Positions 1 to 7,722 of a stretch of 14,745 nucleotides of DNA are shown here, in pieces (position 1 is the stretch's first letter; each line of letters opens with the position of its first letter). This stretch comes from an uncultured Anaerolineaceae bacterium (lineage in GTDB: Bacteria; Chloroflexota; Anaerolineae; Promineifilales; Promineifilaceae). The notes beneath the pieces were generated by a model. The model made no database searches and was not told where the DNA came from. It worked only from the letters and a program-made list of their open reading frames with translations. Where the stretch lies: NCBI GenBank assembly GCA_937967805.1, contig CALBTC010000024.1, positions 1 through 14,745 of the forward strand, given 5' to 3'. Made by a program: the position numbers and the translations under genes.

Positions 1-402
1 GTTTTTCACCTCATCGACCAAAGTGAAGACGGCATTTTGCTGGAGCGCATTCTGGACGATGGCTCCCGCCGGCAGTGGCGGCTGGTGGGGCATAAAGAGG
101 GCACCAAACGAATGCTGTGGCGGAACGGCCGTACTCACCAATACGAGCGCGTGCTGCCCCGCGGCGGCGGGGCAGCCAGCCTCGACGTCTCCCTCTCCGC
201 CACCATTCCCGCCGTCGTCGCCGATATTTTGGTCAGCGTCGGTGACCAGGTGCAGGACGGCGACAAGCTCATCCTGCTGGAATCAATGAAGATGGTCATC
301 CCCATCCAGGCCCCCTACAGCGGCACCGTCAGCGCCATCAACTGCCAAAAAGGGGAATCGGTCCAGGCCGGCACGCCGCTGATAGAATTGGATGAAACCT
401 AA
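1..402 (+). CDS. Biotin carboxyl carrier-type protein, C-terminal part (5' end outside window)
   Basis: The reading frame is open from base 1, so the gene starts upstream; a TTG at 37 is an internal codon more likely than a real start. The last ~75 residues form a biotinyl/lipoyl-attachment domain. The signature ESMKM is present, with the biotinyl-lysine codon at 289-291, preceded by a PAVVADILVSVGDQVQDGD hairpin strand and followed by the usual IQAPYSGTV and GESVQAGTPLIEL strands. In this family the lysine carries biotin and shuttles carboxyl groups between a biotin carboxylase and a carboxyltransferase (acetyl-, propionyl- or related acyl-CoA carboxylases), in the cytoplasm. The visible N-terminal part (about 55 residues) is not recognisable to me. 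It could be a stand-alone carrier or the tail of a longer carboxylase chain; the left edge hides this. The domain call is secure, the exact substrate is not. Confidence 0.85.
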   Translation, partial: VFHLIDQSEDGILLERILDDGSRRQWRLVGHKEGTKRMLWRNGRTHQYERVLPRGGGAASLDVSLSATIPAVVADILVSVGDQVQDGDKLILLESMKMVIPIQAPYSGTVSAINCQKGESVQAGTPLIELDET

Positions 403-417
403 CCAAATGTACCTGCG

Positions 418-566
418 GTAGGGGCGGGACAGGCGGGAAACCGTTTTGTCATGCAGAACGGCCAACATTCCCGCCTGTCTCGCCCAATTCCAACTGTTTG
501 GGCGAGACGGCGCGGAAGAAGGTTAATTCGCTAGGCAAGGTATATTCCGCGCCGTCCCGCCCCTAC
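418..566. repeat. Twin-hairpin palindromic repeat, GTAGGGGC/GCCCCTAC ends (copy 1)
   Basis: The segment opens with GTAGGGGCGGGAC (418-430) and closes with its exact reverse complement (554-566). Inside are two separate stem pairs: 422-439 with 468-485 (17 of 18 matched) and 500-517 with 545-562 (17 of 18 matched). It looks like a REP/MITE-type extragenic palindrome with two long hairpins. It fills most of the gap between the carrier gene and the M24 peptidase and could stop or stabilise the upstream transcript. A shorter element of the same end type is at 6280-6337. Confidence 0.8.
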
Positions 567-607
567 AACAATATTATGAAATTGAAACCTGAAAAGGAAA
601 CACACGC

Positions 608-1711
608 ATGAACCAAAACCGCCTCGATAAACTCACCCACCAAATCCTGGCACATGGCGTTGATGGCATTGCCCTGGTGCCAGGCCCCAACATGGCTTAC
701 CTTAGTGGCATCCACAGCCACGTCAGCGAACGGCCCATCGTGCTCTTCTTCCCCGCCGATGATGAACCGGCCATCGTCATTCCCGGCCTGGAAGCGATGA
801 AGGCCCGCGCCGCCGGCATCCCGGAAGACCGCATCTTTGCCTGGAGCGACGACGAAGGCTACACCGGCGCGTTCCAGCAGGCGTGTGCCCACCTGGAGCT
901 GTCCGACTATTTGCTGGGGGTGGAGGCGCTGCACATGCGCGTGTTGGAGCTGGAACTGCTCAAGCGGTACGCGCCCGGCCTCACCACCACCCACGCCGAA
1001 CCGATCCTCATGGCCCTGCGCGCCGTCAAGGACGCCGAAGAAATTGCCGCCATGGAGCGGGCCATCAACATCGCCGAACGGGCCATGGAGCGGCTCATCC
1101 CCCAAATCGAAGTCGGCATGACGGAAAAGCAGGTGGCGGCCAGGCTTACCCAACTCCAGCTAGAAGAGGGGGCCGAGGCGATAGCGTTCGGACCCATCGT
1201 CTCGGCCGGACCAAACGGGGCCTCACCACACGCTGTGCCTACGGAACGGCCGTTACAAGAAGGCGATCTGCTGGTCATCGACTGGGGCTGCATTGTCGAT
1301 GGCTATCCGTCCGACATCACCCGCACCTTTGCCGTGGGCACGATTGATCCGGAACTACGCCATATTTACGAAACCGTGAAGCTGGCCAACCAGCAGGGCG
1401 TTCTCGTTTCCCGCCCGGGAGCCACGGGGCAAGATGTGGATCGCGCCGCTCGTGAAGTGATCGACGATGCCGGCTACGGTGAGTATTTCATCCACCGCAC
1501 CGGCCACGGCCTGGGCGTGGAGGGGCACGAACCTCCCTTCATGATGGAAGCCAACACCGAGCCGCTGGTGGCGGGCAACGTCTTTACCGTGGAGCCGGGC
1601 ATCTACCTGCCCGGTCGCGGCGGCGTGCGCATTGAAGACGACATTGTCGTCACCGCCGACGGCCACCGCAGCCTGACCACCATGACCCGCGAGTTGATTA
1701 CGGTTGGGTAA
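608..1711 (+). CDS. M24 family Xaa-Pro aminopeptidase (creatinase/prolidase fold)
   Basis: This 367-residue cytoplasmic protein has the two-domain layout of M24 aminopeptidases P and prolidases: a creatinase-like N-terminal domain (about 1-135) and a 'pita-bread' catalytic domain (about 145-360). All five expected dinuclear metal ligands can be placed: D225 and D236 in DWGCIVDGYPSDITRTF, H300 in HRTGHGLG, E329 in VEPGIY and E343 in RIEDD. H208 (GASPHAVP) fits the second-shell histidine. Family members remove an N-terminal residue that precedes proline, or cleave X-Pro dipeptides, using Mn or Co. The ATG at 608 follows an AAAGGAAA stretch that can serve as a weak ribosome site. The next gene starts 25 bp after its stop, so the two may be co-transcribed. 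The exact substrate cannot be told from sequence. Confidence 0.93.
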   Translation: MNQNRLDKLTHQILAHGVDGIALVPGPNMAYLSGIHSHVSERPIVLFFPADDEPAIVIPGLEAMKARAAGIPEDRIFAWSDDEGYTGAFQQACAHLELSDYLLGVEALHMRVLELELLKRYAPGLTTTHAEPILMALRAVKDAEEIAAMERAINIAERAMERLIPQIEVGMTEKQVAARLTQLQLEEGAEAIAFGPIVSAGPNGASPHAVPTERPLQEGDLLVIDWGCIVDGYPSDITRTFAVGTIDPELRHIYETVKLANQQGVLVSRPGATGQDVDRAAREVIDDAGYGEYFIHRTGHGLGVEGHEPPFMMEANTEPLVAGNVFTVEPGIYLPGRGGVRIEDDIVVTADGHRSLTTMTRELITVG

Positions 1712-1736
1712 ATACAAATTGCCCTCGCCCATATTA

Positions 1737-3137
1737 ATGATTAAAGAGCTGATCAAACGGCCAATCTCTCTGGCTGTGGTCGGTGTCGGCGGCTCGGTCT
1801 GGAGACCGGCCGCAGCATCTGTGCTGTTTTGCTGGCTGCTGTTGGCAACGGCCGTACTCACCGCCTGTCAATCCGCCCCAACGCCAACGCCTGAACCGGA
1901 CCCATCCGCCACGCCCGCTGCCTTGAGCCAGATCACAGAAATGCTGCCGCCGGATGCCAGCTACCCGCTGCCCAGCCCCCCGGTCGTTACCGCGGCATAT
2001 CCGCCGGCAACCTCCAATGCCGATCCCAGCCCCACGCCGGCCCCCATTGTCACGCTGGATGAAACGGCCGTCGATCTGTTTTTGCCCCTCGTGAATAGTC
2101 CCGATTTAGCGACCGCTACGCCTGTGCCGCCAACGGAAACGGCCGTGCCCAGCCCCACGCCTTACCCGACGCTTGATTTTACGGCCGTGCGTGCCGAGTT
2201 GGCCGCACAGGGAGTTGGCTTCGCGCCGGTCAAAATCGGTTTCCATGTGGGCCTGGGAGGCAACACGCATGGCCTGGAACAATGGATGCGTGCTCTGGAT
2301 GCCGCCGGCATCCCCTTTTTCCTGAAAAGCGTCGATAATGCCCAGCCCATCTTCATTGCCCAGGAGATCATGCGGCAGAGCGGCGTGCCCCACGTACTCG
2401 TCTACCGCAAATCGATCCTGGGCGGCTCCGATTATGATTGGAACGTGCCCAACTATGGCCTGCCGCCGGAGCAGGCCGCCGAAATTCATTGGCAGATGCA
2501 CCGCGACGCTTTCCCGCCGGAGCTCGATCCCAGCCTGGTCTGGCTGGAAACGATCAACGAGGTGGATAAAAATCAGGCGGAGTGGTTGGGCCAATTCGCT
2601 CTGAAAACGGCCGAATTTGCCCTAAACGAAGGGTTCCGCTGGGCCGCCTTTGGCTGGGCCTCCGGTGAGCCGGAACCGACCGACTGGCAAACCCCCAGCA
2701 TGTTGGCTTTCCTCCGGTTGGCGGGCCAAAACCCCGACCGGCTGGCCATCGCCCTGCACGAGTACAGCTATTTGTTAGACGAAATCGGCCATCAATATCC
2801 GTACAAAGTCGGCCGTTTTCAGACATTGTTCCAGATTGCCGACCAGTATGGCATTCCCCGCCCCACCGTCCTCATCACAGAATGGGGCTGGACGTATGAA
2901 GACGTGCCGCCACCGGATCAGGCGCTGGCCGACATTGCCTGGGCGGCTGAACTGTACGCCGCTTATCCGCAGGTGAAAGGGGCGGCCATCTGGTTTTTGG
3001 GTGGCGGCTTTGGCGAGATCGCTGAGCCGGCGCAGCGGCTCATCGCCCCGGTGACGCGCTACAGTCTGCAAAACTACTTCACCGCCCCGCTGCCCCCGGC
3101 GCAGGCGCCCATCCAGCCGGAGGCGTACCAACCGTGA
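1737..3137 (+). CDS. Lipoprotein with glycoside hydrolase clan A-like TIM barrel
   Basis: I chose the ATG at 1737 (466 residues); an in-frame TTG at 1704 overlaps the stop of the M24 gene and would add 11 residues. The N-terminus has a hydrophobic stretch ending in the lipobox LTAC, with C44 as the predicted lipidated residue, so the protein should be exported and anchored on the outer face. Residues ~45-150 are a Pro/Thr/Ser-rich linker (TPTPEPDPSATP, SPTPAP, SPTPYPT). The rest reads as a TIM barrel: KIGFHVG, then TINEVD with N274-E275 (expected acid/base), a histidine in ALHEYSY, and ITEWGW with E382 (expected nucleophile). That E...E pattern is typical of clan A glycosidases. The substrate is unknown and a catalytically silent sugar-binding homologue is possible. 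The stop overlaps the dinB start by 4 bp. Confidence 0.7.
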   Translation: MIKELIKRPISLAVVGVGGSVWRPAAASVLFCWLLLATAVLTACQSAPTPTPEPDPSATPAALSQITEMLPPDASYPLPSPPVVTAAYPPATSNADPSPTPAPIVTLDETAVDLFLPLVNSPDLATATPVPPTETAVPSPTPYPTLDFTAVRAELAAQGVGFAPVKIGFHVGLGGNTHGLEQWMRALDAAGIPFFLKSVDNAQPIFIAQEIMRQSGVPHVLVYRKSILGGSDYDWNVPNYGLPPEQAAEIHWQMHRDAFPPELDPSLVWLETINEVDKNQAEWLGQFALKTAEFALNEGFRWAAFGWASGEPEPTDWQTPSMLAFLRLAGQNPDRLAIALHEYSYLLDEIGHQYPYKVGRFQTLFQIADQYGIPRPTVLITEWGWTYEDVPPPDQALADIAWAAELYAAYPQVKGAAIWFLGGGFGEIAEPAQRLIAPVTRYSLQNYFTAPLPPAQAPIQPEAYQP

Positions 3138-4213
3138 ACAGAACAACGTGGCCCAGAGCCATCCTGCACCTGGACATGGATGCATTTTATGTCAACGTCC
3201 ACATTTTGGACCATCCGGAAGATGCGGGACGGCCGTTAGCCATTGGCGGCCAGCCGGAACAGCGAGGGGTGGTTGCCTCGGCCAGCTATGAAGCGCGCAA
3301 GATGGGCGTCCGTTCCGCCATGCCGATGAGTACGGCCGTTCGCCTCTGCCGCGATCTCAAAATCGCCCCGGCTAGCTGGGAACGCATCCGGGAATGCTCC
3401 AGGCAGGTGATGTCCATCCTGGACGATTTTGGGGATGTGGAGCAGATGAGCGTCGATGAAGCGTATGTCGATTTGTCCGAGTGGGATAATCCCCAGGAAA
3501 AAGCGGCGGAAATACGAACGGCCGTCAAAGCCAACACCCAACTCCCCTGCTCCGTGGGGCTGGCCAGCAGCAAGCTGGTGGCCAAAGTCGCCTCCGACCA
3601 CGACAAGCCGGAAGGGTTTACCATCGTGCTGCCGGGCAACGAAGCCGCATTTTTAGCCCCGCTGCCCACCCGCGTCATTTGGGGGATTGGCCCACGCACG
3701 GCCGAAAAATTGGCCAACCTCAACATCCACACCTGTGAGCAGTTAGCCCTGGCCGATCTGGGGCTGCTGCAAGGGGCATTTGGCAGTCAGGCGGCGTCAT
3801 TGAAGGAAAGAGCCAGGGGGGTGGACGGCCGTTCCGTCAAGCCGGATCGCGGACTAGCCAAAAGCATCAGCCAGGAGTGGACCTTCAGCCAGGATGTGGA
3901 CGACCCGGAAAGGCTGCGCAGCCAGCTGCACAAGATGGCCGGCCGCGTGGCTCAATCACTGCAAAAACGGCAGTTGGTGGCTCACACCGTCACCGTCAAG
4001 TTTCGCTGGGCCGACTTTACCACCTTCACCCGGCAGCGCTCGCTGGAGGTGGGCATCGACGATGCCGAAACGATTTACGCCGTGGCCGAAGCCATTTGGG
4101 AAGAGCACTGGCCGCCCGGCCAAAAAATGCGCCTGCTGGGCGTGGGCGTGAGCAAAATTGAAGCGCCCCAGGTGCGCCAGCTTGGCTTTAACTTCCTCGA
4201 CGCCACCTCATAG
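3134..4213 (+). CDS. dinB: DNA polymerase IV (Y-family translesion polymerase)
   Basis: The 359-residue protein matches the full DinB layout. The palm holds the metal-binding D14 and D16 in LDMDAFY and D108-E109 in SVDEAYVD. Y19 aligns with the steric gate that rejects ribonucleotides. The finger segment ASYEARKMGVRSAMPM is canonical, the thumb helix-hairpin-helix is GIGPRTAEKLANLNI, and the little-finger domain covers about 235-345. A QLGFNFL segment near the C-terminus resembles a beta-clamp binding peptide. The enzyme copies past damaged bases with low fidelity. The GTG start at 3134 overlaps the preceding stop by 4 bp, which implies translational coupling to an unrelated lipoprotein gene. 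The usual Glu shortly after the first Asp pair (DAFxxSVE) is His here (NVH), a small departure. No LexA-type box was recognised upstream. Confidence 0.95.
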   Translation: MNRTTWPRAILHLDMDAFYVNVHILDHPEDAGRPLAIGGQPEQRGVVASASYEARKMGVRSAMPMSTAVRLCRDLKIAPASWERIRECSRQVMSILDDFGDVEQMSVDEAYVDLSEWDNPQEKAAEIRTAVKANTQLPCSVGLASSKLVAKVASDHDKPEGFTIVLPGNEAAFLAPLPTRVIWGIGPRTAEKLANLNIHTCEQLALADLGLLQGAFGSQAASLKERARGVDGRSVKPDRGLAKSISQEWTFSQDVDDPERLRSQLHKMAGRVAQSLQKRQLVAHTVTVKFRWADFTTFTRQRSLEVGIDDAETIYAVAEAIWEEHWPPGQKMRLLGVGVSKIEAPQVRQLGFNFLDATS

Positions 4214-4476
4214 AAGTTAGACACCAATTTTTTAGTGAAGTTTATCACTACTGTCGCTTGGCCAGCTAGCGTAAAATCGGATTTGGCTACTTTAAGCCCA
4301 TGCGCCAATATCGTGTTGCAATTGGGAACGGGCGCTAAAGACCCGAAAACTTACGATAGTTCTGTTCTTCATTTGGCGATTTTTATGCTGGCCGGTGGTC
4401 TGGTCACCCTTTTTGTGTGGAGTATGCCGCTGATAATAGCACTCCTTGAACGTCTAAACCTCGCCCCCAGGCAAAA

Positions 4477-4495
4477 CCTGGCCAGGTGGCCAGCC
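4477..4495. repeat. 19-bp imperfect palindrome beside terminator (copy A, inverted)
   Basis: CCTGGCCAGGTGGCCAGCC forms a 7-bp stem (CTGGCCA/TGGCCAG) with a 2-base loop. Its reverse complement matches the sequence at 7673-7691 at 17 of 19 positions, including the asymmetric ends. Both copies stand a short distance upstream of near-identical terminator hairpins. Confidence 0.6.
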
Positions 4496-4501
4496 AAAAC
4501 G

Positions 4502-4535
4502 CTCCCCAGATACCTGATGTGTCTGGGGAGTTTTT
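4502..4535 (+). terminator. Intrinsic terminator upstream of the DUF6544-like gene
   Basis: CTCCCCAGA (4502-4510) pairs perfectly with TCTGGGGAG (4522-4530) and is followed by TTTTT. The loop is TACCTGATGTG. It ends transcripts coming from dinB or the 4235 frame, or acts as an attenuator for the gene starting 48 bp later. The 7723-7756 hairpin shares the stem and most of the loop. Confidence 0.85.
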
Positions 4536-4583
4536 ACTTTAAGCTAAAACCATCTGACCAATAACCGCTTTTGAGGAGTTATC

Positions 4584-5702
4584 ATGTTACGTATCGCCTA
4601 TATCATAACCATTGGCATCGTCGTCATTCATGGATTGATTCATTTAATGGGCTTTGTGGCTTACTGGCCACTGGGGGAAATTGCCGAGCTGCCGTACAAA
4701 ACCACGCTGCTTAACGGCCGTTTCCAACTAAGCCAAACCGGGATGCGCCTCTTCAGCGTTTTCTGGCTGCTGGCCGCCGTGGGGCTTGTCGGCTCGGCCG
4801 TGAGTCTGGTAGCCGAAAAATCGTGGTGGCTGCCCCTGATGTTTGCCGCCGTTTTGGTCTCGTTGGTCATCACAGCCCTGGATTGGAGCAACGCTTTTCG
4901 CGGCACACTCCTGAGCCTGGTGATGCTGGTTCCCTTGCTGCTGGTGTGGGGCTTACGCCTTCAGCCCCAGCCCTTTGCCGCCTTTCCCCAGCCGGCCCAA
5001 CCGTTAACGGCCGTTCCCCTCCCCACCGATTTACCCGCTCCGGTTGCCCGTTACTACCAGACCATTATGGGAGATGAGCTGCCGGTGGTGGAAACGGCCG
5101 TCATCACCGGTCGTGGCACCGCGCGCTTCATGGGCGTCACCTTTCCCGCCCGTCTGCGCTTTACGCATGATGCCGGCCACGGATACCGTCACTACATCGA
5201 GGCGACCACTTTTAGGTATCCTGTCATGCAAGTAAACGAACGTTACCTTGACGGGCAGGCGCGAATGGAACTGCCCGTAGGCGTCATAGAAAACGAGCCA
5301 AAAGTGGACATGGCTGCCAATCTGGGTCTTTGGGGAGAGTCAATTTGGTTGCCTTCCATTTTCCTGACCGATTCCCGCCTGCGCTGGGAACCGATTGATG
5401 ACACCGCTGCCCGACTCATCGTTCCTTTCGAGACGGTAGAAGATGCATTTACGGTATTCTTCGATTCCGAATCGGGCCTGATCAAACAGATGGAAGCAAT
5501 GCGTTACAAGGACGCCGACGCCGAAGAGAAGACACTGTGGCAGTTAGATATTCAGGAGTGGGGCAGCTATCAGGGCATTCTTGTACCGTCACGCGCAACT
5601 GTCACCTGGGCCGACGAAGGCACGCCCTGGTTACTGATTGAGTTGGACGACATTGTCTACAACGCGGATATAGATGACTACATCCGTGCAAAAGGACCAT
5701 AA
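4584..5702 (+). CDS. Four-helix membrane protein with C-terminal DUF6544-like domain
   Basis: This 372-residue protein starts at an ATG with a good ribosome site (GAGGAG, 7 bases upstream). The N-terminal ~125 residues contain four predicted transmembrane helices at about 4-27, 56-77, 82-102 and 106-124. After a Pro-rich linker (about 128-150) comes a beta-rich soluble domain beginning LPAPVARYYQTIMG and including RFMGVTFPARLRF, YLDGQARMELP and WLPSIFL. This order of motifs fits the DUF6544 family, whose function is not known. The acidic, membrane-tethered domain could bind lipid or another hydrophobic ligand, but that is a guess. The gene is followed 6 bp later by the methyltransferase, so the two are probably one transcript, and an intrinsic terminator lies just upstream. 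Confidence 0.75.
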   Translation: MLRIAYIITIGIVVIHGLIHLMGFVAYWPLGEIAELPYKTTLLNGRFQLSQTGMRLFSVFWLLAAVGLVGSAVSLVAEKSWWLPLMFAAVLVSLVITALDWSNAFRGTLLSLVMLVPLLLVWGLRLQPQPFAAFPQPAQPLTAVPLPTDLPAPVARYYQTIMGDELPVVETAVITGRGTARFMGVTFPARLRFTHDAGHGYRHYIEATTFRYPVMQVNERYLDGQARMELPVGVIENEPKVDMAANLGLWGESIWLPSIFLTDSRLRWEPIDDTAARLIVPFETVEDAFTVFFDSESGLIKQMEAMRYKDADAEEKTLWQLDIQEWGSYQGILVPSRATVTWADEGTPWLLIELDDIVYNADIDDYIRAKGP

Positions 5703-5708
5703 TAAATA

Positions 5709-6359
5709 ATGAAGATTGATGCCATAATCGCGCTTCAAGAAAAGCCGGACCCTTTCACGCCAGGCGAACCGCTCTTTTGGGATGATCCGCACATTTCAAC
5801 CCAGATGCTGAAGGCGCATCTCGACTTTGACAGCGATCTTGCCAGCCGCCGCCCGGAAACCATACAGAAGTCAGTGGCCTGGCTGATCGCCACGCTGGGT
5901 CTTAAGGCGGGTGATGCGGTGCTGGACCTGGGTTGCGGCCCCGGACTCTACGCAGCCCGCCTGGCGGAACTTGGGTTACGCGTTACGGGTGTGGATTATT
6001 CTCGTCGTTCGATTGCGTATGCTCAGGAATATGCGAAGCAGAACAATCTGGACATTCAGTACCGTTACCAAGATTACCTGACGCTCGATGACAAAGAGGA
6101 ATACAACGCCGCCCTGCTGATCTATGGTGATTTTTGTCCCCTCTCACCCGCGCAGCGCAGCCAATTGCTGGGTAACGTGCATCGCGCCCTTAAACCTGGG
6201 GGTCATTTTATCCTCGACGTGACCACGCCTGCCCACCGCCGGCTTCCTAATTTGTCTTTAAAAAATAGATCGGGTAATGGTAGGGGCGACCCTCCGTGGT
6301 CGCCCAAATCAGGGCAGACACGGGGGTCTGCCCCTACCCAAAATCGTTGCCCGTTTTAA
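5709..6359 (+). pseudogene. Class I SAM-dependent methyltransferase, C-terminus replaced by a repeat
   Basis: The N-terminal ~178 residues are a well-kept Rossmann methyltransferase. Motif I is VLDLGCGPGLY (71-81), the acidic residue ending strand beta-2 is D96 (GVDYSRRSIAYA), the Asp-rich post-motif is near 122 (QDYLTL), and LKPGGHFILDV (161-171) is the fifth strand region. Homology then stops. The remaining codons (about 185-216) read through the hairpin repeat at 6280-6337 and end in GDPPWSPKSGQTRGSAPT, which is a translated repeat, not protein family sequence. Relatives are usually some 250 residues, so the terminal strands and substrate-side elements are missing and the product is probably inactive or unstable. 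The start at 5709 is 6 bp after the DUF6544-like gene. The substrate of the intact family is unknown to me. Confidence 0.8.
6280..6337. repeat. Twin-hairpin palindromic repeat, GTAGGGGC/GCCCCTAC ends (copy 2)
   Basis: The element begins GTAGGGGC and ends GCCCCTAC. Two hairpins follow each other inside it: GGGCGACC (6284-6291) with GGTCGCCC (6298-6305), and GGGCAGAC (6312-6319) with GTCTGCCC (6326-6333). It has the same architecture as 418-566 but shorter loops and different stem cores. It lies inside the open frame of the methyltransferase and supplies its aberrant C-terminus. Confidence 0.85.
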
Positions 6360-6392
6360 TTCTTACAATGCAAACAGGAATTGGAGATTGAG

Positions 6393-7589
6393 ATGAAAAA
6401 CAGAAAAAGAAACCGCATAAAACGTGCGGCATTGATTCTAGTTGGTTTGCTGCTGCTGGGCTGTTTGGGCGGAACGGCCGTTTCCCTCATCACCAATCGC
6501 AATCTCCCCATCAGCGAGATGAACGCCGCCCAATTGTCGGCCCTGGACAAGGCGCGGCTGGCCGAGATTTTCCAACTGCGACAGGCGTTGGGGGATCAAA
6601 CCTGGCCGGGGTGGGGCAGCGCCGACATTCCGGTGATCGTTTATAACGACGCATACGCTTTTTTGGTGGGTTATGAAGGGCAGCCGCCCGCTGGCTGGCT
6701 CAAGATTCCGGGCAAAGAGCCGCAAGGCAATCCGTGGCAAATCGCGCCCGATGACACGTTTCAAGGGCAGCCCTACTTCCGTTCGCCCTTAGCGGAAGAT
6801 GGAACAACGCCGCAGGCGTTCACGGTACAGGTGGGCGACGAATGGGTTGCCTCTTTACACACGCGCCCGGCGATGCGCGTGGTCATGGCGCGCCAGTTCC
6901 GAGATATGCTGCCCGATGGTGTCAGCGATGTATTGCCCTACGCCCTTGTCGCCGATATTTTCTTACGCAACAGCGACAGCTACGTGGCTGCCATTTTGCA
7001 TGAGTCGTTCCATGCCTACCAGGGGTTGCAGGTTCCGGAACGTCTGGCCGCCTCTGAGCAGACCAATATCCGCCACGGCGGCGACTATCCGCACGAAGAA
7101 GCGCCGTTTGTGGCTGATTGGCAGATGGAACTCGATTTGCTGCAAACGGCCGTTCGCGCCGAAACTGTTGCCGAGGCCGCCGAGTTAACCAGGCAATTTT
7201 TGGCGCAACGGGCTGCACGACGCGCCAATGCCGACTTGTCAGCCCCGCTCATCGACTATGAACGGCAGCGCGAATGGCAAGAAGGGCTGGCCCTTTACGT
7301 CGAGCTGGATATTTTGCGTCAGGCGTACAACGACAACGAATATCAACCCGTGAACGGCATGAGCGACGATCCCGAATTTGACGATTACCAACAATTTGAG
7401 CAGCGTTGGCGGCAGGAAACTGACCAGATCACGCGCATGGCCGGAAATGATGGCGACGGCCGTTTTTACTACAGCGGCATGGCCCAGGCCGCGTTGTTAG
7501 ACCGGCTTCTGCCCGGTTGGAAGGATCGGGTTTTTGACGACGGTGTTTTTTTGGAAGATTTGCTGGCAACGGCCGTTGCCGGTTCATAA
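6393..7589 (+). CDS. Membrane-anchored putative HExxH metallopeptidase
   Basis: I chose the ATG at 6393 (398 residues) because GGAG at 6383-6386 sits 6 bases upstream; a TTG at 6381 would add four residues. Residues ~11-34 form a single hydrophobic segment after a very basic start (KNRKRNRIKRAA), a signal anchor that should place the bulk of the protein outside the membrane. The zinc signature is complete: ILHESFHAYQG with H203, E204 and H207. EGLALYVE, about 90 residues later, offers a Glu (E297) as a third ligand in the manner of gluzincins. The rest of the chain matches nothing I can name. Peptidase activity is inferred from the motif only and the substrate is unknown. It starts 55 bp after the hairpin repeat and is followed by a palindrome-terminator module. 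Confidence 0.65.
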   Translation: MKNRKRNRIKRAALILVGLLLLGCLGGTAVSLITNRNLPISEMNAAQLSALDKARLAEIFQLRQALGDQTWPGWGSADIPVIVYNDAYAFLVGYEGQPPAGWLKIPGKEPQGNPWQIAPDDTFQGQPYFRSPLAEDGTTPQAFTVQVGDEWVASLHTRPAMRVVMARQFRDMLPDGVSDVLPYALVADIFLRNSDSYVAAILHESFHAYQGLQVPERLAASEQTNIRHGGDYPHEEAPFVADWQMELDLLQTAVRAETVAEAAELTRQFLAQRAARRANADLSAPLIDYERQREWQEGLALYVELDILRQAYNDNEYQPVNGMSDDPEFDDYQQFEQRWRQETDQITRMAGNDGDGRFYYSGMAQAALLDRLLPGWKDRVFDDGVFLEDLLATAVAGS

Positions 7590-7672
7590 ATGGGGGCATC
7601 CACATGCATCTTTGGGAGCGACATCCAATCGCCGCTTTTTTTGGCTTAACCTAACTTTGTCTCCAGCACGCA

Positions 7673-7691
7673 GGCTGGTCACCTGACCAGG
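7673..7691. repeat. 19-bp imperfect palindrome upstream of terminator (copy B)
   Basis: GGCTGGTCACCTGACCAGG contains a 7-bp stem (CTGGTCA/TGACCAG) around CC. It matches the reverse complement of 4477-4495 at 17 of 19 positions; the differences at the two stem positions compensate each other (C/G in one copy, T/A in the other), so pairing is kept. Confidence 0.6.
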
Positions 7692-7722
7692 TAAAATCCT
7701 CTTCCACAGCCCAGCGTGATTA

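Larger units (their letters stand above)
4235..4564 (+). pseudogene. Possible small membrane protein or gene remnant
   Basis: A GTG at 4235 opens 109 codons. Residues ~44-70 are a convincing transmembrane stretch (VLHLAIFMLAGGLVTLFVW), preceded by a plausible soluble piece (NIVLQLGTGAKDP). The last ~35 codons instead run through the palindrome and terminator of 4477-4535, so the natural C-terminus is probably lost or the frame is chance. No clear Shine-Dalgarno site precedes it, and the base composition is poorer in GC than the neighbouring genes. I recognise no family. It may be a fragment of a transferred gene or simply non-coding. Confidence 0.3.

Noticed and set aside
563..1153. Long open frame antisense to the M24 peptidase gene (196 codons)
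   Set aside because: It overlaps a gene with complete catalytic residues, is full of His/Gly/Asp typical of a GC-rich complementary strand, and shows no family motif.
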